A DNA stretch of 64,000 nt from Blautia parvula (GCF_020215665.1 NZ_CP084061.1:4555001-4619000), one strand, 5' to 3'; shown: positions 18,446-28,146, counted from the stretch's first letter. Translations and numbers: made by a program. The notes: a model not told the origin generated them from the sequence alone.

Positions 18446-18511
18446 CGGGATACATATTATAAAGGTCTGTCCGAAACGGTGTGGTTCATGGACGTACTGT
18501 GCCAAAGTTAA

Positions 18512-18572
18512 ACATAAAAAATGCAGGAATCAAGGGGGCTGTCCAAAACAAGCCCCCCTTGATTCCTGCATT
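18512..18572 (-). terminator. Terminator of the CheB-CheR hybrid kinase gene
   Basis: Long inverted repeat: arms 18520-18538 and 18554-18572 pair over 19 bases without mismatch, and the stem extends two more pairs past a single bulged base. On the minus strand it is followed by TTTTTATGTTT, so it terminates the hybrid kinase gene, whose stop codon lies in the stem. On the plus strand no T tract follows, so its effect on transcripts from GH31 is uncertain. Confidence 0.88.
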
Positions 18573-21500
18573 ACCTATCAGCCTTTTCCAGATAGGTACT
18601 AATTAAATGCACCAATTTTTCAATCTCAATAGGTTTGGTAGTATGTGCGTTCATACCGGCATTGAGCGAACGTTCCACATCATCCTGGAAGGCATTGGCG
18701 CTCATGGCGATTATGGGGATTTCAGCTGCCCCCGGCTTTTGGCACTTTCGGATTTCCCGGGCAGATGTCAGGCCGTCCATAACCGGCATCTTTATATCCA
18801 TAAGAATCAGATCATAATATCCCGCCGGTTTTTGTAAATAGCTTTCCAGGGCTTCTTTTCCGTTTTTGCAGCGTTCCACCTGAAAATTGTAGCTGCCAAG
18901 CAGTGTCTGGGCAATCTCTGCATTGAGGTCATTATCTTCTGCAAGAAGAATGCGTTTTTCTTTTAAAGAGCTGTCTATCCTGTCCGCTTTCGGTGTGACC
19001 CGATCAGCGGCTGTCTGACATTTGGACAATTTCATCGGTATTGTAAAGTAGAACTCTGAACCGAATTCGAGCCGGCTCTCCACCTGAAGGGTTCCGCCCA
19101 GAAGTTCTACCAGGTTCTTGCAGATTGCCAGTCCCAGTCCTGTACCCGGGGTTTTGCTCATGTTATTCCCATCACCCTGTTCAAAAGCGTCGAAAATGAC
19201 CTCCTGGTTCTCCGGGCTGATACCGCAGCCGGAGTCTTTGACTCGGAATGTGAATTCGGCCTGTTCCTCATTGACAGATACTTCCTCAGCCACCAGTACC
19301 ACCATACCCATTGATTGTGTGAATTTTATGGCATTGCTCAGCAGGTTCCCCAGAATCTCGCGCAGAAAGACAGGATCGGAGATCACATGCTGGTGCCGGA
19401 TACTGATGGCCCGTGTCAGGCCGACTCCGCCTTTGGTGGCAGCAAAATTATATTCAGCGATGATTTCCTCCAACAACTGACGCAGATCGTAATCCACTTC
19501 CCTGCATTCCATCTTGCCGCTCTCAATTTTTGACATATCCAGTACATCATTTACCAGCATCTGAAGGTGCTGCATGGAAAGTTTCATTTTATCCAGACAG
19601 TCCTCGATTTTATCCCTGTCATCCATATTTAATCTTGCGATATCGATCATACCCATAATGCCGTTCATAGGTGTACGGATCTCGTGGCTCATTTTGGAAA
19701 GGAATCCTGTTTTGGCAGCATTGGACTGGATTGCAACTGCCAGCTGCATTTGCGCTTCTTTCAGACGTTCGCGCTCCGTCACGTCCAGGAAAGTAAACTG
19801 AATGATACTGGAGACTTTGTCTTCTATGATCCAGTTGGCGGTACCTTCAATAGTGGTAAGGCCGCCGTCCTGTTTCGTCAGGTTAAAACGTACCTCACGC
19901 TGTTCACCCGGTTTACCAAGAGAATGCATAAAGGTACCGATTCCCGCCAGGCATTTCTGATGTTTGTCCTCCGGTGTCTCATTAAAAAGATGTCTTTCAA
20001 TGTCTCCCTCATTTTTTTCATCCAAAATATCAAGTGCGATTTTGTTTATGCTCAAGATTTTATTGCTTCGGATATCCACTTGGACGATTCCGCATACAGC
20101 TGTATTATAGAGTACCTTGTAAAGTCTGTCATACCGGTCGCGCTCTGCCTCCACCTGCTCCAGGGCACGTTTTCTTGCGGTGGTGTCCATAAATGTACTC
20201 TGAATCAGTTTTTTGCCGTCCGGGGTGCAGATCACCTTTGCCACTCCTGTGACCCAGCGGATACCGTCATCCTTTGTGCAGACACGGTGTTCAAAACTGG
20301 CACATTCACCTTCTTCCTTCAGAGAAAGCAGTGTGCGCCGTATGTATTCCGTATCCTCAGAAACGGTCACCTGAGGAAGTGTCTGCGCTGTCTGCCTGCG
20401 AAATTCCTCCATGGACTTATAACCCAGCATTTGGAGGGCTTCACTGTTCGCGTTATAACAACGCAGGTTGTTGTCCTCTATTTCATATTGAACGATCCCG
20501 CAGACTACGTTTTGATACAGCTTATTATAATAATCGCGTTCTTTTTTGAGCTGCTCCTCATAGTCTTTGATCAGTGAGATATCAGTGACGATACACTGCA
20601 GTTCGATATGCCGTTCCTGCCGGAATGCTACGGCCTGCAGGGAACACCAGCGGCCTGTTCCATTCTTCTGCCACAGGCGGCATTCTACCTTGAGAAGTCT
20701 GCCGACGGAGGCGGCATCCCGGATTTCTTCCTTTAGTTCAACCCAGTCGGAAGTATGCAGGAGGCGGTCGAAACGGTTATGCAGGTCCAGGCACATTTCC
20801 TCCGAGGTATACCCGATCAGGTCAAAGAAGCTGTCATTTGCATACTCGATCACCAGGATATCATTGAATCTTAGGCGGAGCACACCGCCCGGGACACTGT
20901 CCGTCAGATGTTTTAGATCAAATTTGGCGGCTTCCAGACGTTTGGTGATATCGAACATGGATATGAGGACACCCTTTGGGGTGTGGGTATGGTCAAAATA
21001 AGGGCGGATCCGTACAAGCCAGATGACATTATTTTGATCGGTGATCTCCTTTTCCACAATTTTTCCATGTCTTGATACATCAGTTACATCCTGTGTAAAG
21101 TCAGGGTAAGAATCAAGGAAGTTGATCTGTGTGACCGGACGTTCCAGGTCTGTGACCCGCAGATTTGTATGCTGGAGCATAAGGGGCGTTATTTTTCGGA
21201 TGTGCATATTTTCATCCACATACAGGGCACCCACATCTGCGTTCAGTAAAAGGTTATCAAAGTCCGCATTGGCAGTGGTCAGTTCCACAATCTTGTTCTG
21301 GTACTCAGCATTGATGGTGTAAAGCTCCTCGTTGACGGACTGCATTTCCTCATTGGTGCTTTGAAGTTCCTCATTGGATGCCAGAAGTTCTTCATTGGTG
21401 GCCTGCAGCTCTTCGTTGCGGGATTCCGATTCCTCTACGGCCAGTTTCAAATTCCAGTTGCTTTCATTCAGCGCATTTTCCAGGATCTGAATACGGCTGT

Positions 21501-23448
21501 CCTTTAATTCTCTTAAATCCATGGGGGAATCAGCAGCTTCTGACTCTGCCTTTTCTTCGGATTTGATTTGTATCAGGTAGTATTCCCCTTCGGTAAGGTT
21601 GAAAAAGCGAACTTTCACACACAAAACTTCCTCGGGGTAGTCTGCCAGGCCGGTAGCCCGTTTTTCAACGATACCGTCGGATATCTTTCTGGAATCCAGA
21701 AGCAGACGATTGAGAAAGGCAGCCAGGCTGGGAGAAAAAAAGGAGCTGAGGCCTCCGTCAAATTGTCCGTCCTGCATCCTCATATACTGCCCGCCGCCCT
21801 GAATGACCTGCAGTACCTTAAACTCATGATTGAGCAGAACGGATGGCCCGGCCATGGCGAACAGCAGCTTTTCAGAGATATTGGTAGAGTGCAGTTGTTT
21901 CTGCAGGGGATTAGCCTTCTGGATACGTTCTGTCTGGTGGGGAGAAAAATTCCCAAACATGTTCAAAGCCGGATACATGGAAATATCTTTTTTGGAATAC
22001 TGTTTATTTTTAGAATATATCTTCCACTTTTTATCCAGCAGATTATAAGCATCTCCCATATCCCCAACGGATTCGCTGCTGCCTAAAAACAGATAGCCGT
22101 CATCAACTAAGAGCTGATAGAAGGAGGCCAGTGCCTTCTGCTGCATTTCCGGTTTCACATAGATGAACATATTACGGCAGACGATCAGATCCAATTTTGA
22201 GAAAGGGGCATCCCTGAAAATATTATGTTTGGCAAAGACGATCATTTTCCTGATCTTTTCGCCTGCCAGGTATCCGCCGCTTGTGTGTTCAAAGTAGCGG
22301 TCTAATATTGCCTGATTCAGATTTTCCAGAAGACTTTCCGAGTAAATGCCCTTCTGGGCGGTAGTGATGGCATTTTGATCCACATCTGTGGCAAATATTT
22401 TCACATCCGCAGTAAAATGCAGGTATTCCATACATTCGCAGAGCAGTATTGCCAGGGAATATACTTCTTCACCGGTAGAACATGCGATACTCCACAGGCG
22501 GATGGACTTCTTTTTCTTAAGGAGGGGAATGACCACATTCTCACCCAGATGGCGGAATGCTTCCTCATCCCGGAAGAAGGAAGTTACGCCAATAAGCAGA
22601 TCCCGGTGAAGCTGGGCACGTTCTTCCTCTGTTGAGAGGAGATAGTCCAGATATTCCTCCACTCCATGGAAATTATTGAGTGCGATGCGGCGTTCAATCC
22701 TTCGGTAAATGGTATTTGTTTTATAGATCGTAAAATCAATATCCGAATACTGGCTGATAGCATTGAGAATGCAGGAATAATCCTCTGCCAGCTCCATGTG
22801 ATCCGGTTCTTCCTGGTGCATGGACTGTATATGAGGATTTTTCAGGTATTCTCTCAGGGATGAGCCTATCTGCGTCACGTTTAGAATCAGGTCCACCATA
22901 CCTGTTGAAATGGCACTCTGGGGCATGGATGCATACTGGGCCTCTGTGGGTTTCTGAACTATGACAAGTCCCCCGTTTTCCTTGATAGAGCCGATTCCAA
23001 TCGCTCCGTCAGAACCGCTTCCTGACAGGATAATGGCCGCGGCATGCACATCGCTTACCGAGGCCAGGGACTGGAACAGCAGATTAATGGGCAGATAGAG
23101 CTGGTTTCGGTCATGAGCAGATTCCAGGTGAAACTTTCCTTCTTTCATGGTCAATGTTTTTCCCGGGTGATTTAAGTAGATGTGATTGGGCTGGGGAACT
23201 GCGCCTTCCTCGGCCAACTGCACCGGCAGACTGGAGGATTTCTGCAAAATTTTATCCATCAGGCTGACTGCGTCCGGCGAAAGATGCTGTACAATAATAA
23301 AAGATGCGCCGGTGTCCGGCGGCATATGCTGAAATAGTTCCTGTAATGCCTCCACACCCCCTGCGGAAGCCCCTACACCAACATAACATCGAACATTTTC
23401 CTGATTCAGTGTAAGATGCTCTGCCTGACCGGCATCCTTCTCTTCCAT
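18571..23448 (-). CDS. CheB-CheR-PAS hybrid histidine kinase with receiver domain
   Basis: A 1625-residue cytoplasmic fusion. In order: CheB methylesterase (about 20-205, catalytic Ser28, His55, Asp147 all present); CheR methyltransferase (about 215-480, SAM motif ACSTGEE at 322); a NEEL-repeat coiled coil (about 660-735); four PAS-like domains (about 735-835, 845-960, 975-1090, 1105-1225); HisKA (His1255 in MSHEIRTP); HATPase (about 1355-1475, N-box NLLSNAIKF); and a receiver (about 1498-1620, Asp1551). It has no membrane segment. No chemotaxis receptor, CheA or CheW gene lies near. Such fusions are known mainly from Proteobacteria and Bacteroidetes, where they link methylation-like chemistry to signalling; the output here is unknown. 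The ribosome site AAAGGAG is strong. Confidence 0.93.
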   Translation of the reverse strand: MEEKDAGQAEHLTLNQENVRCYVGVGASAGGVEALQELFQHMPPDTGASFIIVQHLSPDAVSLMDKILQKSSSLPVQLAEEGAVPQPNHIYLNHPGKTLTMKEGKFHLESAHDRNQLYLPINLLFQSLASVSDVHAAAIILSGSGSDGAIGIGSIKENGGLVIVQKPTEAQYASMPQSAISTGMVDLILNVTQIGSSLREYLKNPHIQSMHQEEPDHMELAEDYSCILNAISQYSDIDFTIYKTNTIYRRIERRIALNNFHGVEEYLDYLLSTEEERAQLHRDLLIGVTSFFRDEEAFRHLGENVVIPLLKKKKSIRLWSIACSTGEEVYSLAILLCECMEYLHFTADVKIFATDVDQNAITTAQKGIYSESLLENLNQAILDRYFEHTSGGYLAGEKIRKMIVFAKHNIFRDAPFSKLDLIVCRNMFIYVKPEMQQKALASFYQLLVDDGYLFLGSSESVGDMGDAYNLLDKKWKIYSKNKQYSKKDISMYPALNMFGNFSPHQTERIQKANPLQKQLHSTNISEKLLFAMAGPSVLLNHEFKVLQVIQGGGQYMRMQDGQFDGGLSSFFSPSLAAFLNRLLLDSRKISDGIVEKRATGLADYPEEVLCVKVRFFNLTEGEYYLIQIKSEEKAESEAADSPMDLRELKDSRIQILENALNESNWNLKLAVEESESRNEELQATNEELLASNEELQSTNEEMQSVNEELYTINAEYQNKIVELTTANADFDNLLLNADVGALYVDENMHIRKITPLMLQHTNLRVTDLERPVTQINFLDSYPDFTQDVTDVSRHGKIVEKEITDQNNVIWLVRIRPYFDHTHTPKGVLISMFDITKRLEAAKFDLKHLTDSVPGGVLRLRFNDILVIEYANDSFFDLIGYTSEEMCLDLHNRFDRLLHTSDWVELKEEIRDAASVGRLLKVECRLWQKNGTGRWCSLQAVAFRQERHIELQCIVTDISLIKDYEEQLKKERDYYNKLYQNVVCGIVQYEIEDNNLRCYNANSEALQMLGYKSMEEFRRQTAQTLPQVTVSEDTEYIRRTLLSLKEEGECASFEHRVCTKDDGIRWVTGVAKVICTPDGKKLIQSTFMDTTARKRALEQVEAERDRYDRLYKVLYNTAVCGIVQVDIRSNKILSINKIALDILDEKNEGDIERHLFNETPEDKHQKCLAGIGTFMHSLGKPGEQREVRFNLTKQDGGLTTIEGTANWIIEDKVSSIIQFTFLDVTERERLKEAQMQLAVAIQSNAAKTGFLSKMSHEIRTPMNGIMGMIDIARLNMDDRDKIEDCLDKMKLSMQHLQMLVNDVLDMSKIESGKMECREVDYDLRQLLEEIIAEYNFAATKGGVGLTRAISIRHQHVISDPVFLREILGNLLSNAIKFTQSMGMVVLVAEEVSVNEEQAEFTFRVKDSGCGISPENQEVIFDAFEQGDGNNMSKTPGTGLGLAICKNLVELLGGTLQVESRLEFGSEFYFTIPMKLSKCQTAADRVTPKADRIDSSLKEKRILLAEDNDLNAEIAQTLLGSYNFQVERCKNGKEALESYLQKPAGYYDLILMDIKMPVMDGLTSAREIRKCQKPGAAEIPIIAMSANAFQDDVERSLNAGMNAHTTKPIEIEKLVHLISTYLEKADR

Positions 23449-23530
23449 AATAGTCTCCTTTCATGCAGACAATAACTATGGCTATAGTATATATTTTTTT
23501 ATATTTGATTTATAACTTTTCTTTTTATGC

Positions 23531-23563
23531 AAAAAACACCTGATGAAGATATTTCCTCATCAA
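23531..23563 (-). terminator. Probable terminator of the first lacI gene
   Basis: Read on the minus strand, a small hairpin (23541-23548 with 23555-23562, one mismatch) is followed by a run of six T (23536-23531). It lies between the lacI gene ending at 23676 and the hybrid kinase gene start at 23448. The rest of the 227-base gap is AT-rich, without another recognisable signal. Confidence 0.6.
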
Positions 23564-23675
23564 GTATTATTTAAGTATATCATATGGAATGACACATTGC
23601 ACTTGTATTTGCCAAAGTTTGTCATTCTTAAGTAAATATTAAACTATCTGGATACAATTTCAGCTATTTATAAAA

Positions 23676-24707
23676 TTACCTGGTATATCTGGCGCAGCTA
23701 TTCCTCTCAGCTATATAATGGGGCAGTTCCACTTTCAGATTCAGTTTATGTCCGCCCTGAATCCGGTCCAGTAAAACCTTCATGGCAATATTACCCAGCT
23801 CTCCGACGGGAACATGTACTGTAGTGAGCATGGGTATAGTGCGCTGGGCATGGGGAATATCGCCGATTCCTATGACTGAGATATCTTTTGGGATTCTCCT
23901 TCTGCATTCCCGGTAATACTGCATTGCACCTATAGCTGTCAGATCATCAGCGCATACAACTGCGGTGATGTCAGCCTCCCGTTCCAGAAGCAGCCTTGCT
24001 CCGTGATAGCCCCCCTCCATTGTCTCCTTGACATTGACCGTATTGGTTATGTGAAAGGGCAGTCCAAGTTCTCTCAGTGCCTGTTTGTATCCCTGAAAAC
24101 AGGAAGTGTCTTTTTGTGCCCCGAGATATCCGATTTTATTATGCTTCAGACGGTGAAGATATTGTACAGCAGTAACAGACGCATGATAACCATTACATAT
24201 AACCTGGTCGCATTTTAAATCCAGAGGATTGATGCCGATGTATACAAGGTTTCGGTAGGTGGTTTCAAGAAGTTCAAACTGCCGCTGCGTCAGGCATCGT
24301 TTTCCGAATAACACAGCACCGTCAGCATTGTTTTTTTGCGTTGTTGGGGGATTTGGGGGAAAGGAAAATTCTTCCAGAAAAAAAGAGCGGCGTACAGTAC
24401 ATTTTTGTCGAATGGCGATCTGTTCAATTGCCCGCTCTAATTCCTGGTAAAGTGGGCTGATATCTGTTCTGGAATGTTCACCGTAAATACAGTCAATCGT
24501 GTAAGACGGTTCGGATTCCTCCGGGACGGGGCTGCCGTTCTTTAATGTCCGGGCAGCCGCGTTTGGGATGTATCCGTTTTTTCGGACGATAGACCAGATT
24601 TTGTCCTGGGTATGTTTGCTGGCAGCATTGCTTCCTTTATTGTTTATGACTCTTGAGACTGTGGAGATGGAAACCCCGGCTTCCTTTGCAATATCCTTCA
24701 GTGTCAT
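23676..24707 (-). CDS. LacI-family transcriptional regulator 1
   Basis: A 343-residue LacI/GalR-type regulator: helix-turn-helix with hinge at residues 1-55 (MTLKDIAKEAGVSISTVSRV) and a periplasmic-binding-protein-like effector domain from about 60 (motifs GYLGAQKDTSCF, VCADDLTAIGAMQYY, ISVIGIGDIPHAQRTIPMLTTVHVP). It is clearly a paralogue of the next gene (345 versus 343 residues range, same recognition helix, same C-terminal NSCARY/DSCSKY ending), so they arose by duplication and may share operators. Context points to control of the divergent operon starting at 26203. The effector is unknown. Confidence 0.93.
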   Translation of the reverse strand: MTLKDIAKEAGVSISTVSRVINNKGSNAASKHTQDKIWSIVRKNGYIPNAAARTLKNGSPVPEESEPSYTIDCIYGEHSRTDISPLYQELERAIEQIAIRQKCTVRRSFFLEEFSFPPNPPTTQKNNADGAVLFGKRCLTQRQFELLETTYRNLVYIGINPLDLKCDQVICNGYHASVTAVQYLHRLKHNKIGYLGAQKDTSCFQGYKQALRELGLPFHITNTVNVKETMEGGYHGARLLLEREADITAVVCADDLTAIGAMQYYRECRRRIPKDISVIGIGDIPHAQRTIPMLTTVHVPVGELGNIAMKVLLDRIQGGHKLNLKVELPHYIAERNSCARYTR

Positions 24708-24812
24708 TTGATTTCCTCCTGTGTTGTTATATTATAAGCCGATACAGAAAATCCATACTGTCGTAGATATCCCCAAAAGAGCAGGGCAGATAGGCAGGGA
24801 TTCGGTACATGT

Positions 24813-25856
24813 CTATCTGTTTGCAGAACGGTATTTGGAACAACTGTCACGTTTAGCTATGAAAAACGGTAGTTCTACTTTCATTGGAAGAGTATGTCTG
24901 CCGTTTATGCGGTCGATTAATATGCGTGCAGTCTGTCTGCCTAATTCTTCGATGGGGATATGTACAGTGGTAAGCATGGGTGTTACGTATTGAGCCAGAT
25001 CGATATCATCCACGCTTATGACAGAAATATCTTTGCTGACCTGTTTTTTATTCTCATGAAAGGCTTTGATGGCGCCAATGGCAGTCAGATCATTTGCACA
25101 GAAAACAGCTGTAAAATCAGAGCTGCTGTTTATTAACTTCTGAGCGCCTTTGTATCCACCGTCTGTGGATTGTATCACGTTGGCAGTATTATGGATCGTA
25201 AAATTTAAATTATGCATGGATAAAGCATCCTTATAGGCCAGAAAACGGCATTCATTCGCCTGTTCTCCAATATAGGCGATTTTTTTGTGCCCCAGTTCTA
25301 TTAAATGTTCCACTGCACTGATGCCTGCTTTGTATCCGTCGCATATAACCTGGTCACATTTTAGCGGTATGGCATTGAGTCCCACATAAATAATGTTTTT
25401 ATATACTTCTTTCAGGATCTTTAATTGTTCTTTTGTGAACATGTATCTTCCCAGTATAACAAGACCGCATATATTCCGTCCATCTGCCTGTATCATAGAA
25501 TCCAGAGACTTCAGGTCCATAGGTCGGTATGTATGTTTGACAATATAATTATAATCAAAAGCCTCTTGTTCCAGTGCACGCTCCAGTTCGGAGAAAAAAG
25601 GATCTGTATTTAGATTGGGGGTACGGGCCTGAAGGCAGTCTATATAGAACAGCGGATTTTCTTTGGAATCCGTAATAGATGTCCTGCGTTTCAGATTCTG
25701 TGCCAGGATGTTAGGGGTATAGCCATTTTTCCGTACAATGGACCAGATTTTATCACGTGTTTCTTTACTGGCGGCTCCTTGTTCCTTTCCGTTGATAACT
25801 CGGGAGACAGTTGAGATGGAGACACCTGCTTCTTTTGCGATATCTTTTAAAATCAT
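24813..25856 (-). CDS. LacI-family transcriptional regulator 2
   Basis: A 347-residue LacI/GalR-type regulator with the same recognition sequence as its neighbour (KDIAKEAGVSISTVSRVIN) and an effector domain with VICDGYKAGISAVEHL, FCANDLTAIGAIKAF and VTPMLTTVHIPIEELG segments. It is transcribed away from the transport/sugar operon at 26203, with 346 bases between; that gap carries two near-identical AAACGTTTG elements typical of LacI-family half-sites. It likely represses that operon and itself. The 105-base gap to regulator 1 shows no clear terminator, so the two may be co-transcribed. Confidence 0.93.
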   Translation of the reverse strand: MILKDIAKEAGVSISTVSRVINGKEQGAASKETRDKIWSIVRKNGYTPNILAQNLKRRTSITDSKENPLFYIDCLQARTPNLNTDPFFSELERALEQEAFDYNYIVKHTYRPMDLKSLDSMIQADGRNICGLVILGRYMFTKEQLKILKEVYKNIIYVGLNAIPLKCDQVICDGYKAGISAVEHLIELGHKKIAYIGEQANECRFLAYKDALSMHNLNFTIHNTANVIQSTDGGYKGAQKLINSSSDFTAVFCANDLTAIGAIKAFHENKKQVSKDISVISVDDIDLAQYVTPMLTTVHIPIEELGRQTARILIDRINGRHTLPMKVELPFFIAKRDSCSKYRSANR

Positions 25857-25999
25857 AGAATTCCCTCCTTGTCCTGGTCATACTGAAGATTTATTTTAGA
25901 GAACTGCGGCATGTATTTCGCAGGATCTAATTTTCGGATACGTTAGTATTCATATTTTCATTATATTAAAAAAATAAAATAATAAAATGCAAAAAAATA

Positions 26000-26014
26000 C
26001 AAACGTTTGCGTAA
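26000..26014. promoter_or_regulatory. LacI-type operator candidate, distal copy
   Basis: CAAACGTTTG (26000-26009) is a perfect palindrome, continuing as CGTAA. The core AAACGTTTGCGTAA recurs 102 bases downstream. It lies upstream of a minus-strand TATAAT (25965-25960) serving lacI regulator 2. The surrounding gap (25857-26202) is otherwise AT-rich. Confidence 0.6.
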
Positions 26015-26102
26015 GATAACGACAGTCAAAGAAGAATAAAAAAGATAAGGGAAAATATAAGGTTTATGAATAAATTGACAGTGAAAATAGCGAAAAAAGG
26101 AA

Positions 26103-26116
26103 AAACGTTTGTGTAA
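26103..26116. promoter_or_regulatory. LacI-type operator candidate, proximal copy
   Basis: AAACGTTTGTGTAA differs from the distal copy at one base. Start-to-start distance of 102 bases is close to ten helical turns, which would put both sites on the same DNA face, as needed for a loop made by a tetrameric or paired repressor. It sits just before a weak plus-strand promoter candidate. Confidence 0.55.
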
Positions 26117-26123
26117 ATAGGCG

Positions 26124-26152
26124 TTGAATCCGAAGAAAATACAAGATAAATT
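26124..26152 (+). promoter_or_regulatory. Weak promoter candidate for the 26.2-37.7 kb operon
   Basis: TTGAAT (26124-26129), 17-base spacer, TAAATT (26147-26152). The -10 matches consensus at four of six positions only. It is placed correctly between the proximal operator and the ribosome site of the first operon gene. Confidence 0.35.
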
Positions 26153-26202
26153 GTAGATAGTAACAAATGGAGCGTGAATTAAATCATATTGGGAGGAAAA
26201 AC

Positions 26203-27297
26203 ATGAAGAAAAAATTAGCAGTATTGTTAGTGACAGGAATTTTGGGTGTAACGTTGGCTGCATGCGGCAGCGGCAAAGAGCAGAAAAAGAATTTGGAGAC
26301 TGCGGGAAATGAGAGCAAAAGCGAAGATAAGATACCGCTTAAGATCAGTCATCACCCGTATCTGCATGCGCTGCCCAGTATCTATGCGGAGGATAATGGA
26401 CTCTATGATGAGTTTGATTATACCATTGATATGTATGCAGGAGGCCCTGTACAGAACGAGGCGATTGCATCCGGTGCATGGGAAGTCGGGACAACAGGTA
26501 TCGGCGGGGCAGTGCTTGGATGTCCTGCCTATAATATGAAGGTTCTTGGCTACTCCTGTGATGACACTCAGGCACTGGATATCTGGGTGAGAAAAGATAG
26601 TGAACTGGCTGGCAAAGATGCAGATGAGATGGGAGTGAGGGGAACTGCAGAGGACTGGAAAGGTAAGAAAATTCTCTGCCAGACCGGAACCACGTGCCAT
26701 ATGACCCTGATAGCAACGCTTGAACATTTGGGGCTTACCATGAATGATGTAGAGATAATTGATACAGCAGTAGCACAATCATATGCTGCATTTAAGGCCG
26801 GAGAAGCAGATGTCGTATGCTTGTGGTCGCCGTTTGGATACCAGGCAGAAGATGTTGAAGGATGGATAAAAGTGGCGGATGCAGGCCATCTGGGATTAAA
26901 GATGCCTACTCTGATTGTTGCTACGGAGGATGCAGTTAAAAACAGACCTGAGGTGGTGCAGGAATGGCTTAAATGTTATTTGCAGTCAGTGGAAGAATTG
27001 AGAAAAGATCCGGAAGGCAGTGCCCAACTTTTGTATGATTTTGAGGAAGAAGAGGGGATCTCCATGACGGAGTCGGCAGCTAAAAGAGATATCGAGACCC
27101 GTACTTTCCCATCTTTGGAGGAAAATAAAAAGGCTTTTGCGCAAGATAGTGATGGAAATATCGCAGCTCAGGAGGATTTACTGAAGTTTGCTGACTTTAT
27201 GATATCACAAGGTAAATTAACAGAGAAAGACAAACAGGCCATGATTGATAATAAGGCAGTTGACGGAACTTTTATGGCAAACGTTACACTGGATTAA
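26203..27297 (+). CDS. ABC transporter substrate-binding lipoprotein, NMT1/TauA type
   Basis: A 364-residue lipoprotein with the lipobox LAAC (Cys21). The fold pattern is that of NMT1/SsuA/TauA binding proteins, which carry small organic anions such as sulfonates, nitrate or thiamine precursors, not oligosaccharides: a PLKISHHPYLHALPSIYAE start, GGPVQNEAIASGAWEVG near residue 80 and FKAGEADVVCLWSPF near residue 195. The start at 26203 follows GGGAGGAAAAAC; an in-frame ATG at 26167 has no such site. It opens an importer with two permeases and two ATPases. The ligand is unknown, but the family suggests an anionic small molecule. Confidence 0.88.
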   Translation: MKKKLAVLLVTGILGVTLAACGSGKEQKKNLETAGNESKSEDKIPLKISHHPYLHALPSIYAEDNGLYDEFDYTIDMYAGGPVQNEAIASGAWEVGTTGIGGAVLGCPAYNMKVLGYSCDDTQALDIWVRKDSELAGKDADEMGVRGTAEDWKGKKILCQTGTTCHMTLIATLEHLGLTMNDVEIIDTAVAQSYAAFKAGEADVVCLWSPFGYQAEDVEGWIKVADAGHLGLKMPTLIVATEDAVKNRPEVVQEWLKCYLQSVEELRKDPEGSAQLLYDFEEEEGISMTESAAKRDIETRTFPSLEENKKAFAQDSDGNIAAQEDLLKFADFMISQGKLTEKDKQAMIDNKAVDGTFMANVTLD

Positions 27298-27318
27298 ACT
27301 GCTTATGAGGTAAGGATT

Positions 27319-28146
27319 ATGAAAGAATCTGAAAAAATAGTGAGTTCTGTTCAGATTGAAGAGAAAAAGAGGGCAAAAGAGAAAATACAGCTGTTTCTGA
27401 TTTCAGCAGCCAGTGTCATTGTGTTTTTGGGAATTTGGGAGGCAGCAGTGCGGCTGTCCTGGGTAAATTCTCAGTTTGTATGTTCTCCATCGGAGGCTTT
27501 CATGGCATTTGTGGACAAACTCACGCAGCCCAATCCTGATGGAGCGGTCCTGGGTGTACATATCTGGGAGAGTTTAAAGCTGGCGCTGATAGGTTATGTG
27601 GCAGCAGCTGTTATAGGAGTGCCTTTAGGGCTGCTCCTTGGGTATTATCATACATTTGACAAGCTGGTAAACCCCATTTTTGAAATTATACGTCCCATTC
27701 CCCCTATTGCCTGGATTCCATTATCTGTTATCTGGCTGGGAATAGGAACAACGGCAAAATGTTTTATCATATTTCTGGCTGCTTTTGTTCCCTGTGTGAT
27801 CAATTCTTATACAGGTGTAAAGCTTACAAATTCTGTGCTTATCGACGTGGCGAAAACATGCGGGGCAAGCAGATGGAAAATATTTATCACAGTCTGCACG
27901 CCTTCAGCCATGCCTCTTGCATTCACTGGTATCAGGGTGGCTCTTGGGAATGCGTGGTCCACTTTGGTTGCAGCAGAAATGCTTTCCGCGACAGCCGGCT
28001 TAGGCTATATGATCCAGCAGGGCAGAGCTCTTGGAAGATCCGACATAATCATTGTCGGTATGCTTACAATTGGTGTTATAGGAGCAGTTCTCACAGCTGT
28101 CCTGAATAAATTGGAAAACAGGGTAATCAGATGGAGGGCCAAATAA
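27319..28146 (+). CDS. ABC transporter permease, SsuC/TauC type (1)
   Basis: A 275-residue permease with about six membrane helices. The cytoplasmic EAA-like coupling loop reads VAKTCGASRWKIFITVCTPSA near residue 178, and the conserved IIRPIPPIAWIPLSVIW segment near residue 120 is typical of the taurine/nitrate/sulfonate importer class. It has a weak GAGGTAAGG ribosome site. It overlaps the start of the next permease by one base (TAATG), so the two are translationally coupled and probably form a heterodimeric channel. Confidence 0.92.
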   Translation: MKESEKIVSSVQIEEKKRAKEKIQLFLISAASVIVFLGIWEAAVRLSWVNSQFVCSPSEAFMAFVDKLTQPNPDGAVLGVHIWESLKLALIGYVAAAVIGVPLGLLLGYYHTFDKLVNPIFEIIRPIPPIAWIPLSVIWLGIGTTAKCFIIFLAAFVPCVINSYTGVKLTNSVLIDVAKTCGASRWKIFITVCTPSAMPLAFTGIRVALGNAWSTLVAAEMLSATAGLGYMIQQGRALGRSDIIIVGMLTIGVIGAVLTAVLNKLENRVIRWRAK

